A stretch of DNA of 64,000 nucleotides, from positions 11,540,413 through 11,604,412 of the forward strand of contig CM065301.1 in NCBI GenBank assembly GCA_032871835.1. The letters run 5' to 3'. Below, one piece after another: positions 12,138-24,019 of this stretch; the first letter of the stretch is position 1; each line of letters starts with the position of its first letter. Both the position numbers and the translations under genes were made by a program. The notes beneath the pieces were generated by a model. That model was given only the letters and a program-made list of their open reading frames with translations, was not told where the DNA came from and searched no databases. The DNA is from Dipteronia dyeriana (taxonomy: Eukaryota; Streptophyta; Magnoliopsida; Sapindales; Sapindaceae).

Positions 12138-12565
12138 TTTTAGATAGAGAAATCAAAAAGCACTACTCAAAACCCTTTTCAGATTCTAATCAGCTTTACC
12201 ATTTCTGATCATTCGTTCCCCTCACTGTTACTGTTACCACCGATTCGCTGCAACAACAATCGAAAGCTAAGAATGCGCTGTTCTTTTAATACTTTTTTTT
12301 TTTTTTTTTTTTGGTTGGGGGTGTTTTGTTTTGTTTGTATTGTAAATATCCGTATAAGTTATAATGAGTGTATTGAAGTGACCGGGTACGTTGATTTTGA
12401 TTGGATGGGTGCTTTATTGACGTGGCAAAATATGTCAGAGGATCAAGTGGAACGTGCTCGATTCTGATTGGGTGTTAGAATGGTTTGGCACGTAAGTAAC
12501 TGATGTGACCAAAGTTTGTCTGTCTTTTCCAGGGCTTTTCTCCTGTGTTTTAACTCAAATATAAA

Positions 12566-12775
12566 CCACAGAGTTGTTGGCGCAGTGGTCCAGCTTTCGA
12601 ATGAAACCCCAGTATTTGGTTCAACTCTGGAAATTTTTTTGAGATTCGGCCCTCTGGGCGTCAGCTCTCTCTGTGAAAGAATAGGTAAGCGGTTCAGATT
12701 CTATCTAGACGTAGATGAGATATGATGTACCCAACGGTGGAAACAGCCCTGGCTTGGGTGGGCTAATCATTTAAA
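12566..12775 (+). mobile_element. tRNA-derived SINE (Au-SINE-like)
   Basis: A pol III box A (TGGCGCAGTGG, 12578-12588) and box B (GGTTCAACTCT, 12618-12628) are spaced as in a tRNA-derived promoter. They are followed by CTCTGGAAA and a downstream body with GTGAAAGAATAGGTAAG, reminiscent of plant Au-type SINEs. The boundaries are approximate and no target duplication was identified. A diverged tRNA relic is the alternative. Confidence 0.5.
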
Positions 12776-12779
12776 ATAG

Positions 12780-13870
12780 TAATAATAATTAAAAAATCAA
12801 TATTCAAGTTTAAAGTAATATAATAAATATATAAAAATGATTTTGATTTTGTATATACCGATTTATCGGTAAAATCGATCTATAAAATAATCAAATCGTT
12901 AATTTTTTTACCTGTTGTATAATACGGTCCATTTTATTCTAACCGGGACAGTTGGTGGACGTCTAACGTTTAGGTGTGTATTTTCGAACACTAATAAATA
13001 TATTATCCATTAATTAAAGAATTAAAGTTAAGATTTTTTTTAGTGAAGAAAAATACATTATATAATCAAGTTTTTTTTTTCTCTTATATATATAAAAGTA
13101 TTTTCATATTTAATTCAAACTCAATTACTCATGAAAAAAAAAACATGCATCCCTATATCTTTTAATTTTAGATTTTAAAGTAAGTAGTTGACTTATAATT
13201 GTTTAAAAAAAATATTGTTAATTTGTTAATTTCAACTATACATATGTTTATTTGATTAATGATTTTTCTTTCGTCAAGTCGACACATATAATTGTCAATA
13301 TATGTATTTTTTTTCATAACAATCCACGTTGAAAAGAAATTATGGTTTCGCCCATGGATATACTCACTTGCATCCTTGTGGGGTTAGAGATGTGAGTTGG
13401 AGTTTCTTATCTGTCTTACTCCATATCCCTCGACAAACAAACCACTACGAGTCACGTAGTTGGAGGATGACAATCTGTTAGGTGCTTGGACGAAGTCTAA
13501 GATTATCGATATTAAAAATAAAACTCAAATATACAGCATATATGCCCTATCTTATACTTCAATTATTTGAAACACTGTACATTTTTCATGAAGTTATTTT
13601 TTTATTGTTATTTTTTAAAATTTAAATCTAACCTTAACCAGATCAGGACTCGGGACAGATGTTTGATAATATCAAATACTATATTCACAACTTGGAAGTC
13701 TGGAATATTACTTTTATAATGCCGAGAAGATAACTTTCACAGACTAATAAAACGTGCATTATAAGATTCAAACCATTCACAACCGATGTGAAAGGAGAGG
13801 TGCATAACATTGGATAAGAGGGGATACACCTTCATAAAACATTTTTATCCGAAAAAATATATGATAGTAA
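12780..13870. other. Intergenic AT-rich sequence, no gene seen
   Basis: No gene recognised. On the minus strand near 13790 the sequence TTCACATCGGTTGTGAATGG resembles a common plant repeat motif (partial match to the snRNA upstream element), but no snRNA follows. Confidence 0.4.
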
Positions 13871-14574
13871 GGTGGTGTTTTTCTTTTTCTTTTTTGTCTG
13901 AAGCCTTAGTAGATCTAACGTCTGGATAGTAACTGAAATATGAAATCTGGATGATGTGTTTGTTTTTTTATTTATGATGTCTGAATGTCAAAATCTGAAA
14001 ACGGGTAATAAGACATATATACCCTTATTACTGTTAATGGTTTTATATATTTGTATATAATATAATGATTTATGTTTATATATTTAAAATATTTGTTAGT
14101 ATTAATTAATTATATTAATATTTGAAAGTATGCTTTAAAATTTAAAAAATATGAATTATTATTACTTAAATTTACATTTATAAAAATATAAGTGATAAAT
14201 AATAAATATATGGTTAAAGAATAAACAATTCAAAAACAATAAAATTATATATTAAAAATTAAGGAGGAGTAGCTGTACCCCTTGCTCTTCGTCAAATGAA
14301 GGAAACTGGAAAAGTTGCTAGGTAAATTCATTGAGTTTGTTTTGCTTTTACAAATATATTGTTGTAATTGTTAAGTTTGCTAAGGATATTTTTGAAAGAA
14401 AAGGGTTGAATATATGTAAGTGGCACTTGCTTTCATATAAAAGTCAGGTTTTGGACTTTTATATTACAGATGTTTTTGACCCATTTTCATTTTCAGATCT
14501 TAACATCCGATGAAAACACACAAAAAATCTGAAAAGTGGCTTTTCAGACCTAAGTTGAAAAAACAAACCGACCC
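13871..14574. mobile_element. TAA-flanked MITE (PIF/Harbinger-like)
   Basis: TAA lies at 13868-13870 and 14575-14577. The left end is GGTGGTGTTTTTC; the right end read inward is GGGTCGGTTTGTTTTTTC. Related subterminal words (GTCTGAAGCC; AGGTCTGAAAAGCC) occur on both sides. Length 704 bp. The interior is AT-rich with no transposase. Confidence 0.5.
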
Positions 14575-14577
14575 TAA

Positions 14578-15626
14578 ATGTAGCAATTAATTAATGGGTG
14601 CTTTTTTTAATGTGTATAATGGACGAATTAAGTTAGTCAGGTGGTATACCTCTCAAGTCCTCATTCTTGCAGTCTTGCACCACGAAGTTTCAAGTTATCC
14701 TCCTCTTCCTAAAAAATCGAATTTACATAAAAAGAAAAAGAAAAAAAGAAGAAGGCATGCAGCAACTTGATTAGAATAGAAAGGGGAAAGGAAAGCCATT
14801 TGAAGTTATGGTTTGGTAAAGAGAAGAGAGCTGTTCTTGAAAATTCCAGGAAAAGGAAACAAATCAGAAAAATGATTCTTTTGTTCGAAAGGATAAAAAT
14901 GTGTTTCTTGTTCACATGCCAATGAAGACTCGTACTGTCTTAATTTCACTGTAAATAACTGAAATCTTTACATGAATATTAAAAGTTTTTCTCATTGTGC
15001 TATCCTTTTCATTCATATTTAAATGGCCCACAATGTTTAAAATGCATGTAACCTTTTGTCTCTGCCACAACAATTTCTCTGGAAGTCGTTGCCTGGGGAG
15101 TCCTTTTTTGTTCACACCATTGAATGTCGTTTTAACTTATTTGTCAAATGTATTTAACAATAGAAATTATACTTTGAAAACGAACAAAAATGCCAGTAGA
15201 TTTCACCGAATAGGTGCACCTAGTAACTAAAAAATTAAAGTTGATATCCAGTTCAAATAAAAACACTATGTTATAGGATCATCTATTCGGGATTGCGTTT
15301 GAAATAATATATCTAGACCAACCCCTTCACGATTTTCATATCAGAGCATTTGGACAGTGGCAGTTTTCAATCTAGATACGTAAATTCTCATTTAAGAAAT
15401 ATGAAAATATGAAAATTCATGAAGAAGAATTATAAGAATTACATTCACAGAAACTAAACACTCTGTCATGTCAACTTCATACATACATTCTCATTTGGGA
15501 AATATGAAAATATACAATTCATGAAAGAACTATAAGAATTACATTCACAGAAACTCAACAACACTCTGACATTTCAACTTCTAATTGGCTCTCCAAGTGC
15601 GAAATAATGGAAACCAATTAAAGCAT
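14578..15626. other. Intergenic sequence with a short local duplication
   Basis: No convincing gene. At 15378-15450 and 15480-15560 the sequence around AAATATGAAAATAT...TTCATGAA...TATAAGAATTACATTCACAG is repeated, a local duplication with a period of about 108 bp just downstream of the PPR pseudogene. Confidence 0.45.
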
Positions 15627-16827
15627 TCATGGTATTTCTGCCTTCTCGTGAAGAAGTTCCACCACTCTGGCTGTCTCATTATTTTGCAAGAACCAACACA
15701 TAAGAATATTATGTGTGATTACATGTGGAGCACAATCCTTTTGGCGAAATAGCTGACAAGCAATCTTGGATCTCCCAGTTTTACACGATCCATTTATGCC
15801 AATTGTAGATTTCAATACAAAGATCAAACTTACTTTTTTTTTAAAGGAATCTAACAACTCCATTGCCTCAGTAACACAACCGTTCAACCCATCGATAGGA
15901 ACATTATAGGTACATTTATAGCTTATAGCTTATAAGGCATTACATTGTTTCCATCACATCTCATGTCCAATCATATTGGCTCTAAAAAGTCCACTAAACA
16001 AGTTGCTATATGTCATTACATATGGCACAACTCCAATTGAAATCATCTCCCTAAAGATCTATTTTGTTTCTTACAATACCCATCAATCAAGCTAAAGACA
16101 TTTCGATCGAAATCATCTCCCTGTAAAGATTGATGGCTTTGTCTATGTTTTGTTTCTTACAAAACCCATCAATCAAACTAAAGACATCCCGGTAAAAATC
16201 ATCCCTTATAAAGATTCATAGCTTTATTTATATAGTATTTCTTGCAATACCCATCAATCATGATGTTTTACGCTAAAACATTTAGCTAAACACCACTTTA
16301 TTTGTCGTAGAAACAAACAACTTTCCTAACATCATCAATCTATTTGTCAAACACAAACTATCTATCAATTTGTTATTTATTTGCTTTATCTATCTTTCCA
16401 TTTTTACAAAGCTTGTCTATATTCAAATTAAATGTCACGAACCCTAGGGTAAGCAAGTTTGATCCATCATCTCAACAAACTAAACACATGTTGGTACACA
16501 ACCTAAATGCAACACTCATATTTTGATTTCACAAACCATGTAGGACAGACTTCATGATTCTACCCTCCCAAAAACCACAAAACCATCACAAAGCAAAATA
16601 ATGAATGATGACATACGAGGAGAGGGTTGCCTCTGAACCAGGCAACCAAAACAGTAATTTGCTTCATCGGGAGGGACGTTACCTGATCTGGATTTCTCCT
16701 TGACGAATTTGTCAAGTGCCTCTGGATTTGGAGGCATAGTTGTTGAACTGGAACTTTTAAAGGAGGAAGAGAGCTCGTTTTTGGAATTTGAGTTGGTGGG
16801 TTTCTGAGAGAAATGTTTACACTTCAT
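15627..16827 (-). pseudogene. Pentatricopeptide repeat (PPR) protein pseudogene
   Basis: On the minus strand an N-terminal piece starts at 16827 and includes NPEALDKFVKEKSRSGNV and CFGCLVQRQPSPRMSSF, typical of the region before the PPR array. Downstream, about 16055-15950 reads REMISIGVVPYVMTYSNLF followed by SGLFRANMIG, an obvious PPR motif. 15887-15627 reads NGSCKTGRSKIACQLFRQ then APHVITHNILMCWFLQNNE. Between them, 16040-16270 holds three decayed copies of the same repeat (plus-strand CCCATCAATCA at about 16080, 16167 and 16250). Stops and frameshifts separate the pieces. PPR proteins bind organellar RNA; this copy is broken and much shorter than the usual 400-600 aa. Confidence 0.75.
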
Positions 16828-16959
16828 AGCTGAATACGGCGGACAAGGAAAAAAAAAAGGACAGTCAGGTTTTCAAAACCGTCGCAAAGTGAGCTTTTAT
16901 CGAGAATAATATTCGTTTTAGGGTTTCTCTTTCTGTCGGCAGATTGAAGTTGGTGTAAT

Positions 16960-17500
16960 GGTTTTTTTTTTTATCGGTATCCGGGCCGGGTAATATTTAT
17001 TGGGCCGAGTTGACTTGACTTCGATAATGCTCACATATTTTTGGCCCAACGTTAGTTCAATTCATATATTTATTTAACAAATTTATTATTTAGACGAAAT
17101 AGGGTAATCCCTCACCCTACCATAATGATATGGGTTCGAGTCATTCCCTTGAAAAAAAAAATCAATAGTTATTATCGGTTAATAATTCTTGAATCTTGAT
17201 AATGCTCATTTTTCGGTTAATGAACAGATGATGTTAACAGTAAAATTAGAGGGATGAAAATTATAGGCAAGACCTATCTTTGTAATACACTAGAATTCTT
17301 ATGTTATGTAAGAAAGAAAGTATATAATATATTTGGGTTATGATTAAACAATTAGGCTTGGGCTCTCATGCATGGGACCGTTTCCAATTTCCTAAGAAGA
17401 AAAAGGCCAATTTGGCTTTACAACAAAATTATTAGATTAAGGTAATTAGATTAAGGTCATGTTACGTATATACCCCAGATGGAGTTTGGTGATAAATGAC
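16960..17500. other. Intergenic sequence
   Basis: No gene seen. GGGTTCGAGTCATTCCC at 17132-17148 followed by an A-run resembles a SINE box B and tail, but no box A could be placed. Confidence 0.35.
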
Positions 17501-17506
17501 ACTTAT

Positions 17507-18377
17507 TCAGTCCGGCATCTCCATCGGGTGATTGCAAATTTGCAATGTAATGTTTTGTGGTCGTGAGTTTAAAGAATCTATATTACTCCTTTTTGTGTTT
17601 GTGAATACCACCTTCAAGATGTCAATTTTTTTACCAATCCTCAAAACTATATACACATCATGGATACCAAAGGACATTTGAATTACTGCCAACTTAGCAG
17701 TTTCTGAGCTGATCAGAACCCTTATGATTGTTTGTACACTTCAGCACCAATTGTAGTTTTTCGGTTTCAAAATCATGATATCGTATAAAGGATTGCACAC
17801 TGTGACACTGATATCTAATGTCATGAAAATAGTCCAGGCTTGCCCGATATTCGTTTCAAAAAACTTATAGGAGAAAGATTATCCAAGGCCAGTTTCATGA
17901 TTTTAGCTTAAGTATGCCTTGGTTCCAAACCAAGCAATAGGAATTTGGTTTTCTCTGAAACAAGGAAATGGATACATATCAGACATGCAACATATGACCC
18001 CATCAAAACAATAACAGGGTGACTCATGAGTCATGAGAGAGAGAGAGAGAGAGACAGCAATTCCCCAGCAGTTGTGTTGGTGGGGGTGTTATATTGCTGA
18101 AGCATAAGTTGAGTCTGAGTCATTAAGAGCAGAAAATTTATCTTCTGTGCAAGTTATATTTTCAATTATTCAATACGGGTATTTTTTTTTAATATACCGC
18201 CTGCAGGTATAATGACTCAAATCCGAACCGAATGAACCTTATCAAGGGGCAGTGATATAAGAAAGCTGTAGTTCCACTAAGAAACAATGCAAATGCTATG
18301 TGCATGAACTTGTCTAATTGCCTTTTTGCATCAATTAGTGACTCAATATTCCATGAGGGATTTTTGGGGCCTATCAT
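17507..18377 (-). pseudogene. Possible remnants of an unrecognised gene
   Basis: Several short minus-strand stretches look protein-like rather than random. 18377-18250 reads MIGPKNPSWNIESLIDAKRQ and then LDKFMHIAFALFLSGTTAFL, which contains a hydrophobic segment that could span a membrane. About 17690-17600 reads AVIQMSFGIHDVYIVLRIG. They are separated by stops and do not join into one frame. I do not recognise a family. They may be exons of a gene I cannot assemble, a pseudogene, or chance. A (GA)n run lies at 18036-18053. Confidence 0.25.
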
Positions 18378-19539
18378 GACTAATTCAATTATTCAAATTA
18401 TATGATTTCTGGGTTGCCATACAATTGTCCATTGATATTCTGCTTATATAGGTAAGTTGTCTATTCTTCTTTTTAATTTGTTTGACTAATCTCTCACAAT
18501 TTTAACATTCTGGTAGACTGAAATTGTCAAAATTTTATTTCAACACATCCATCTAAATCTCAGTGAAAGAAAAGAGACATCTTGTCCATTTTAGGATAAC
18601 AATACAATGGAAATGGTCCCCTTGAATTCAATTATTACATGATATGTCATTTGTCATTTACCATATAAGTTAATAAGTCTTATCAGTATTATTATCTTTA
18701 ACTTCAAATTATTTCATATTTACAGTAACCAACTTGTTTATGTAAGACAAAAGGAGAGCATCAAAGTATCAAACTTTTGGTTTTGGGAAACATTAATTTT
18801 TTACACTTTGAAATATTCTGTTTTTGATTCCTTTCTTTTGTAAATCAACAAGCAGGTTTAAATTATTGAGGAACTGATGAGATGTTTGATTTCTAAAATG
18901 ATGGAGGAGGAATCTTCCACCTTGATTTCATTTTCTCAACAACCAAACACCAGAGAAATGAGATGTGATTTTTATCAAGTCCCCTGCCTTTTTTCTTTAA
19001 AAAAAAAACAGTACCAAGAGAAGCTGTTTATTTTCAGACAGCAAATAGAATTTAATGGTTTTGGTGACATATTCATGTAATGTAAGGGCTAAAATTAAAA
19101 ACTCCTAATTGGTGAAAGTAAATGATGTTGAAATATGCAACTAGATTCATTGACCATATAACTTCCAACTGTGTCTATTAATATGAGCTTTAATTTACCC
19201 ACCAAGAATTGATAAATTTCTGCAGACCCCTCCTCATGTAATTTGGAACCATTTCTTCTATTGTATGGCTTCTGCACTTTCATTGCTCTTCTCACACAAA
19301 CAAAAAACATGAGTACTTCCCAGATATTTTATTATTACTGTGAATATAATTTGACACATTATTTCAACAATTCCAAGAAAACTAACCATGGTCTCTGATC
19401 TTATTTTTTTTTTACCCATCATCACAATTACACCATAAGAGTTATCACCAGAGAAATATATATTATGAAGCTAAAAGCCATATTAAGAATATTAATTTAA
19501 AAGTACATAATCAGAAGTTGAAGAAGAAGAGAAGTAGTC
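18378..19539. other. Intergenic sequence downstream of PSK
   Basis: No gene recognised. Small frames at 18877-19080 (+) and 19095-19310 (-) have no visible domain. The 3' UTR of the phytosulfokine gene should lie in roughly the last 200-300 bases. Confidence 0.4.
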
Positions 19540-20033
19540 TCAAGGCTTATGGTGCTGGGTGTAGATGTAGTCCAAGTGAGCCTCTGAAATTATCCTTCTC
19601 TTGAAACATTCTTCATCTTCATTGTCGCATACTTCCATTCCCATTAGCTCCTGTATATATATTCCCCACAAAAACAATTAAAAGTGCAACTTTTCTACTC
19701 TTCAAATAGATTAGAAAGTAATCAAATATATATATATAATGTAACATTATGCAAATATTTATACATTAATTGATTCAATGTCCTCCATGACTTGCAAAGA
19801 ATCTTGACTACTGGGTATTTCCTTGATGAGTTTTATCTCCTCTTGTCCTGCAAAATTTCTGAAATTGATAAGGCTAATGAACATATATAACTAAAAAAAG
19901 AGATGAAGAAAGAGTGGCAAAATGCATGGTTACCTTGTTGTTTGGTCCCAATGAAACGTGCAGATGATACTTTGGAGGAGGAAACGATAACGAGGATGAA
20001 GAAAAGAAGAGTTAAATGTAAGTTTTGCTTCAT
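19540..20033 (-). CDS. PSK: Phytosulfokine precursor (three coding exons)
   Basis: The gene encodes the precursor of the sulfated pentapeptide growth hormone phytosulfokine, which is secreted and perceived by LRR receptor kinases. The coding exons are 20033-19934, 19847-19765 and 19650-19540. Introns start GT and end AG (GTAACC...TTGCAG and GTATAA...ATACAG). The joined product is 97 aa. Residues 1-25 form a signal peptide with a hydrophobic core (LLFFILVIV). The C-terminus has the family signature: acidic CDNEDEEC (69-76), dibasic KRR (78-80), then [13 protein letters not shown] with the hormone YIYTQ at 89-93. Asp88 precedes the first Tyr, as tyrosylprotein sulfotransferase requires; family members are sulfated in the Golgi and trimmed by subtilases. 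Exon phases fit exactly and no break is seen. It stands alone, not in a cluster. Confidence 0.93.
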
Positions 20034-20132
20034 GGTAAATGCTTCAGAGGTGGAATTGAGAGAGAGAGAGAGTAGGTGAGGGTTGGATTTTGGAAGTTGG
20101 AGTGGTGGTGTGGAAGAAGAAGTGGAGGCTGG

Positions 20133-20144
20133 TTATAAATATAC
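20133..20144 (-). promoter_or_regulatory. TATA-like element upstream of PSK
   Basis: On the minus strand TATATTTATAA lies about 100 bp upstream of the PSK ATG, a plausible distance for a TATA box plus a short 5' leader. A GA/CT-rich tract (20052-20075) lies in the presumed leader. Inferred from position only. Confidence 0.4.
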
Positions 20145-21640
20145 ATGCAAAGAAGTAAGCAAGTACTGCAAGTGAGTAAGGTCACATGAAGGTCCCTAAA
20201 CAAGAGCTCATATAGTGTGGGCCATTCCAACACTCCATGCTTTGTGCAATTGTGTGACAACAAAACAGACACCACTATTTGATATAGAGAATAGAGGGTA
20301 GAGCTTTACTGCTTTAGTAATTAGTAGTCACTGTCTGTGATAGTAGTGGTCCTGACAAAGTCCAAACTCTATAAAAAAAGAAAGAAAAGAAAAAAATAAT
20401 CAATGTAATAGTGGTTGACAGTATCTATAAGTCAACCTTTTGAAACATACTGCAGACAGCTGTTGCCCATCATCACTTGTTTAGTTGTTTCACCTCCTCA
20501 CTCACATTTGATCACACACCTATTATGATTTTTTATTGTGTCCAGTTAAATATGAAAAGACATCAGACTAAAAGCTTGGTCAGTAAAGCAAAAGCATCAC
20601 TAAACACACTTAAATCTCATTTATGAAATTGAATACCATGGGCACACATAACCCTTAATCAACACATCCACCAGTACGTTTCCATTTTGAGTTAATGTTA
20701 ATACCGTAGAATTCGAGTCTCATGTTACATATTTTACCAACACGCGTAACAAGTTGATTATAAAAGTAGATATATATATATTTTTGTTATAATAATAAAT
20801 ATATATATATTTTACAAACACCTGTAATAATTTTTTTCATTATAAAAATAGATATTTATTTTCTATTATAAGAACTGATATTCTATAATAATCCCATCGT
20901 TAAATTTGGTAAGAAAACAATTGCATGACACATGTAAGGCAACCGATATGAGTGGCATTGCCACCTATATATTTATATTGCTATAAAACTGTCCCATTTT
21001 GCTTATCTTAATATCTTCGGTGACATCTTACCAAATCACTTTATATCTTTATATTTTTATATTTATATATCTCTATATGATTTTCTAATCCATGCTTTGA
21101 GCTGGTGCTTGGCAAGATTATGAATCTAATCACATGTGTCTCCAAAGTGTCAGCTTTGTCCTAATTATAGTGTGATCCTCTGAATAATATACAACGCATG
21201 TGACTATGCGAGTGTAATGAAGAGTGATGTTTCATTAATAATCATGTAGTGGCTCTGCATGTTTTGGAGGTGCCAATGCAGTTGTCTTATTTGGATAATA
21301 TATTAATGAGTTTATTTTTTTAGAATAATTAACAGGAGAGATCATCCTTCTCTTTTGGAAGATTTAAATCATCATTATATTACTTGATGAAATATAAAAG
21401 TTAAAAGCAGGAATGGTGGCATTTCTGCCTTGCTGGGCAGCTGGGGTTGGATTCTGTGAAGACAAATGTTTATTGCATGGTCTTGTGCTCTTGAAAATTG
21501 AGTTTGAATATTGATAGATGATGTCTGCTAGTACCAGACAAATGTCAATGGGAAAGCATAATATAATCAAACCCTAAAGAGATCTTTGGATCACATTTGA
21601 CAGTCACATTGGGAAGTGATAATACAGTATTATTCTATAG
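20145..21640. other. Intergenic region upstream of PSK
   Basis: No gene seen. The first few hundred bases presumably hold the PSK promoter. AT-rich, with (TA)n tracts near 20770-20810. Confidence 0.45.
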
Positions 21641-22189
21641 GTTTAATTGCACAAACCTTCCTTCAACTTTTACATAATTTCATGTATATATGCAATTTAT
21701 CTATTTATTACACAAACACCTCTATTGTTAGTTGACTTTAGTACATATTTAATGTTTAGAAATTAGAAATGGATGGTTCCACTTTTAAATTAATAAAAAA
21801 TAAATTATATATGATTTAATAATAAAATAAAATAAAGAAGTTGGCTTCGTTTAGATGAGGACTCGGAGAAACCTTTTTAAATCCTCACCGAATACCGATA
21901 TCCTCTCGTTTGTGGAGGAGTTCACAATCTCCCCCATGCGAGTGGGAGGAGATTGACCTTGTTTATGTATCTGCTTGTCAAAGGAGATCATTGGTCTCTT
22001 TTACGAAGGAGACTGACAGTCTCCTCCCATGATTAGAAAGAGATCATTTCTCCACCGGTGTGGAGGTTCTGTTTTTCTATTACCTTTTGTGTTAAATTTT
22101 TTTAATAGATTTAATTTGTTTTGAGTTTTTTATTAATTTGAAATTTTAAGATAATTATGTGGCAAGTTATGATTGGATAGTCTTTTTCA
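21641..22189. other. Partial transposon ends, unclassified
   Basis: GGTTTAATTGCACAAACCTT at 21642 looks like one terminal repeat of a MULE-like element, but no partner was found. From 21841 (TTGGCTTCGTTTAGATGAGG) to about 22090 there is GGAGGAGA/TCTCCTCC-rich sequence resembling a MITE end. Neither can be delimited. Confidence 0.3.
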
Positions 22190-24011
22190 TATTTTTTTTT
22201 TTATGAAATTGGACTGACATAAGGGAAAAAAACATTACAAACGATCATATACTGAAAAACCCTTAGGCAGTATCTGAAATTTTATAAATAAAGAAAAAGA
22301 GTAACAAAAGTAATAGCAATACATCACAAATCAGAGGAAGCAGTAAAAAAAAAACAAAGGCATGAAAGCTACACAAGAAAACAAAACTAGGAAAATCTAA
22401 AAGACTCTCTACCCATACAATCATAACCAACGAATGAAAAATAGAACGAATGAGTGGAAGACCACCAGGAATCAGAAGATAGACATAAAACATGCTTAGA
22501 GAGAGCATCCACCACTTGATTACCTTCCCTAAATATGTGTGAAACCTGGAACTCCATATGTGAGATCTGATGAAGGCAACACTGTGAAGCTTGACGAACA
22601 CTCCAAGTAACCTGATCTGACCTAATCGAAAGAAGCTGCACAACTTAAGAAGAATCACTCTCGAGCCAGATCCTATGTTAACTCGAATTCCAAGCATAAT
22701 TGATGGCTAAAGAAGCTGTAAGGAGCTCAGCCTCAAAAGCACAAACCTGACCAAGGGGGACCCCGAAACAAGCCTTAACAAATGATCTGCAAGTTCGAAA
22801 AACACCACCACAACCTCCCATACCTGGTGAACCTAAGGCAACGCCATATGTGTTAACCTTGATCCATCCTAGAGCTGGAGGCGATCAAACCACACTCTTA
22901 ATAACCGGAGCCTTACCAGGACGACCATAGAGACCAAACCGGTGAAGAATCAACAGATCATCAACACAGTTACGCATACAACCGATCCATAAATTGTTAG
23001 CATCATAAACTGAGCACCACACTAGAGATAAAGCAGCCCTAAAATTAACAGATTTACCTTAAAAAATACATTGGTTAAGGGAATTCCACACACTCCAAAC
23101 CACCACATGAATATCAGCTCTCCACAAAATCCTAATCTGTGCACTAAAAGAAACAGACATGGTCTGCTTGAAAAATGAAGTCCAAGTGTCAGCGGAGACA
23201 CGTCTCTAAAATGTGGAGAAAACAACCTCCCAAAGAGCTACTGCAAAAGGGCACTTTAGAAAAAGATGATCCACGGATTCCGAACTAGCTCCACAAACAC
23301 TACATCTGGAAGCTAAATGAAAACCGGACATACACAAACGATTGTCGGCGGGGAGCCTATCAAGCAAAAACCGCAAAGTCAAAACCGAATGAGAGGGGGG
23401 GGGGGGATATAGCGAGACCAGACGTCCCTCCACCATGGAACCTACGAGATGTCATGAAACATCATAGAGTAAGCAACCTTACAAGAAACAATACCGTCCA
23501 TAGAGTGAGGCCATACCAAATTATCTGTCACTGGATAAATCGCTATATGATCAATCTGAAAGCAGAGATTCGGAAACCAAGCTCTAAAGCGATCATCCAA
23601 AATCCGTCTACCATCTCGAATGAAATCAGAAACCCTAGCCTGAAGATGTGTGGCCAGGAAATCAGGAATCCCAAGTAGATCCAAAATGGGAACCCGAGCC
23701 AATTATCACACCAAAAATCCCTCTTAGAGTCTTCCTCGATTAGCCAAATACCATCCTTAACGAGCTCAACATAGTTAGTCCTAAAAGAAGACCAGATGGA
23801 AATTTTTTGCAGCTGTCTAATATACATTTCGCATAAAAAAGAAATTTTTTGAAAGATCTGGACTTGTTGAACGATTCATTACTTTGGAAGTTATCAACTT
23901 CCAAGTGAGCTTCCGAAGTAATGAATCGTTCAACAAGTCCAGATCTTTCAAACCAACTCCACCAAGAGCATAAGGTCTACAACAACAGTTCCAGGCAACA
24001 TGGAACCAACT
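22190..24011 (-). pseudogene. 3' part of a LINE (non-LTR) retrotransposon: RT C-terminus, zf-RVT, RNase H
   Basis: Read on the minus strand. About 24011-23908 encodes HVAWNCCCRPYALGGVGLKD followed by LDLLNDSLLRKLTW, the typical end of a plant LINE reverse transcriptase. 23827-23440 gives WLGFPFWIYLGF, FRAWFPNLCF and VSCKVAYSMM in shifting frames. 23436-23206 is a zinc-binding zf-RVT domain (SVLTLRFLLDRLPADNRLCM, then CSVCGASSESVDHLFLKCP). About 22870-22387 is an RNase H-like domain (WIKVNTYGVALGSPGMGG; HIFREGNQVVDALSKH) in which the usual catalytic Asp of the NTDG motif is Tyr. A T-run at 22191-22201 marks the poly(A) end. It is 5'-truncated, frameshifted and interrupted by a hairpin. Confidence 0.8.
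23850..23950. repeat. Near-perfect 41-bp inverted repeat (hairpin) inside the LINE
   Basis: Arm 23850-23890 and arm 23910-23950 are reverse complements with one mismatch, around a 19-nt loop that itself contains GGAAGTT...AACTTCC. The right arm is ordinary LINE RT coding sequence (KDLDLLNDSLLRK); the left arm is its inverted copy inserted a few codons further on in the minus-strand reading direction. Fold-back synthesis or template switching is the likely origin. Confidence 0.85.
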
Positions 24012-24019
24012 GTTTTAAG

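Noticed and set aside
12570..12640. Possible tRNA gene
   Set aside because: Boxes A and B are present, but no acceptor stem or anticodon arm can be folded convincingly; a SINE fits better.
13780..13810. CACATCGGTTGTGAATGG resembling the plant snRNA upstream element
   Set aside because: It lacks the full RTCCCACATCG consensus, and no U-snRNA sequence follows at the right distance.
15378..15560. Local duplication as a transposon footprint
   Set aside because: It has no inverted ends or target duplication; it is a simple tandem duplication.
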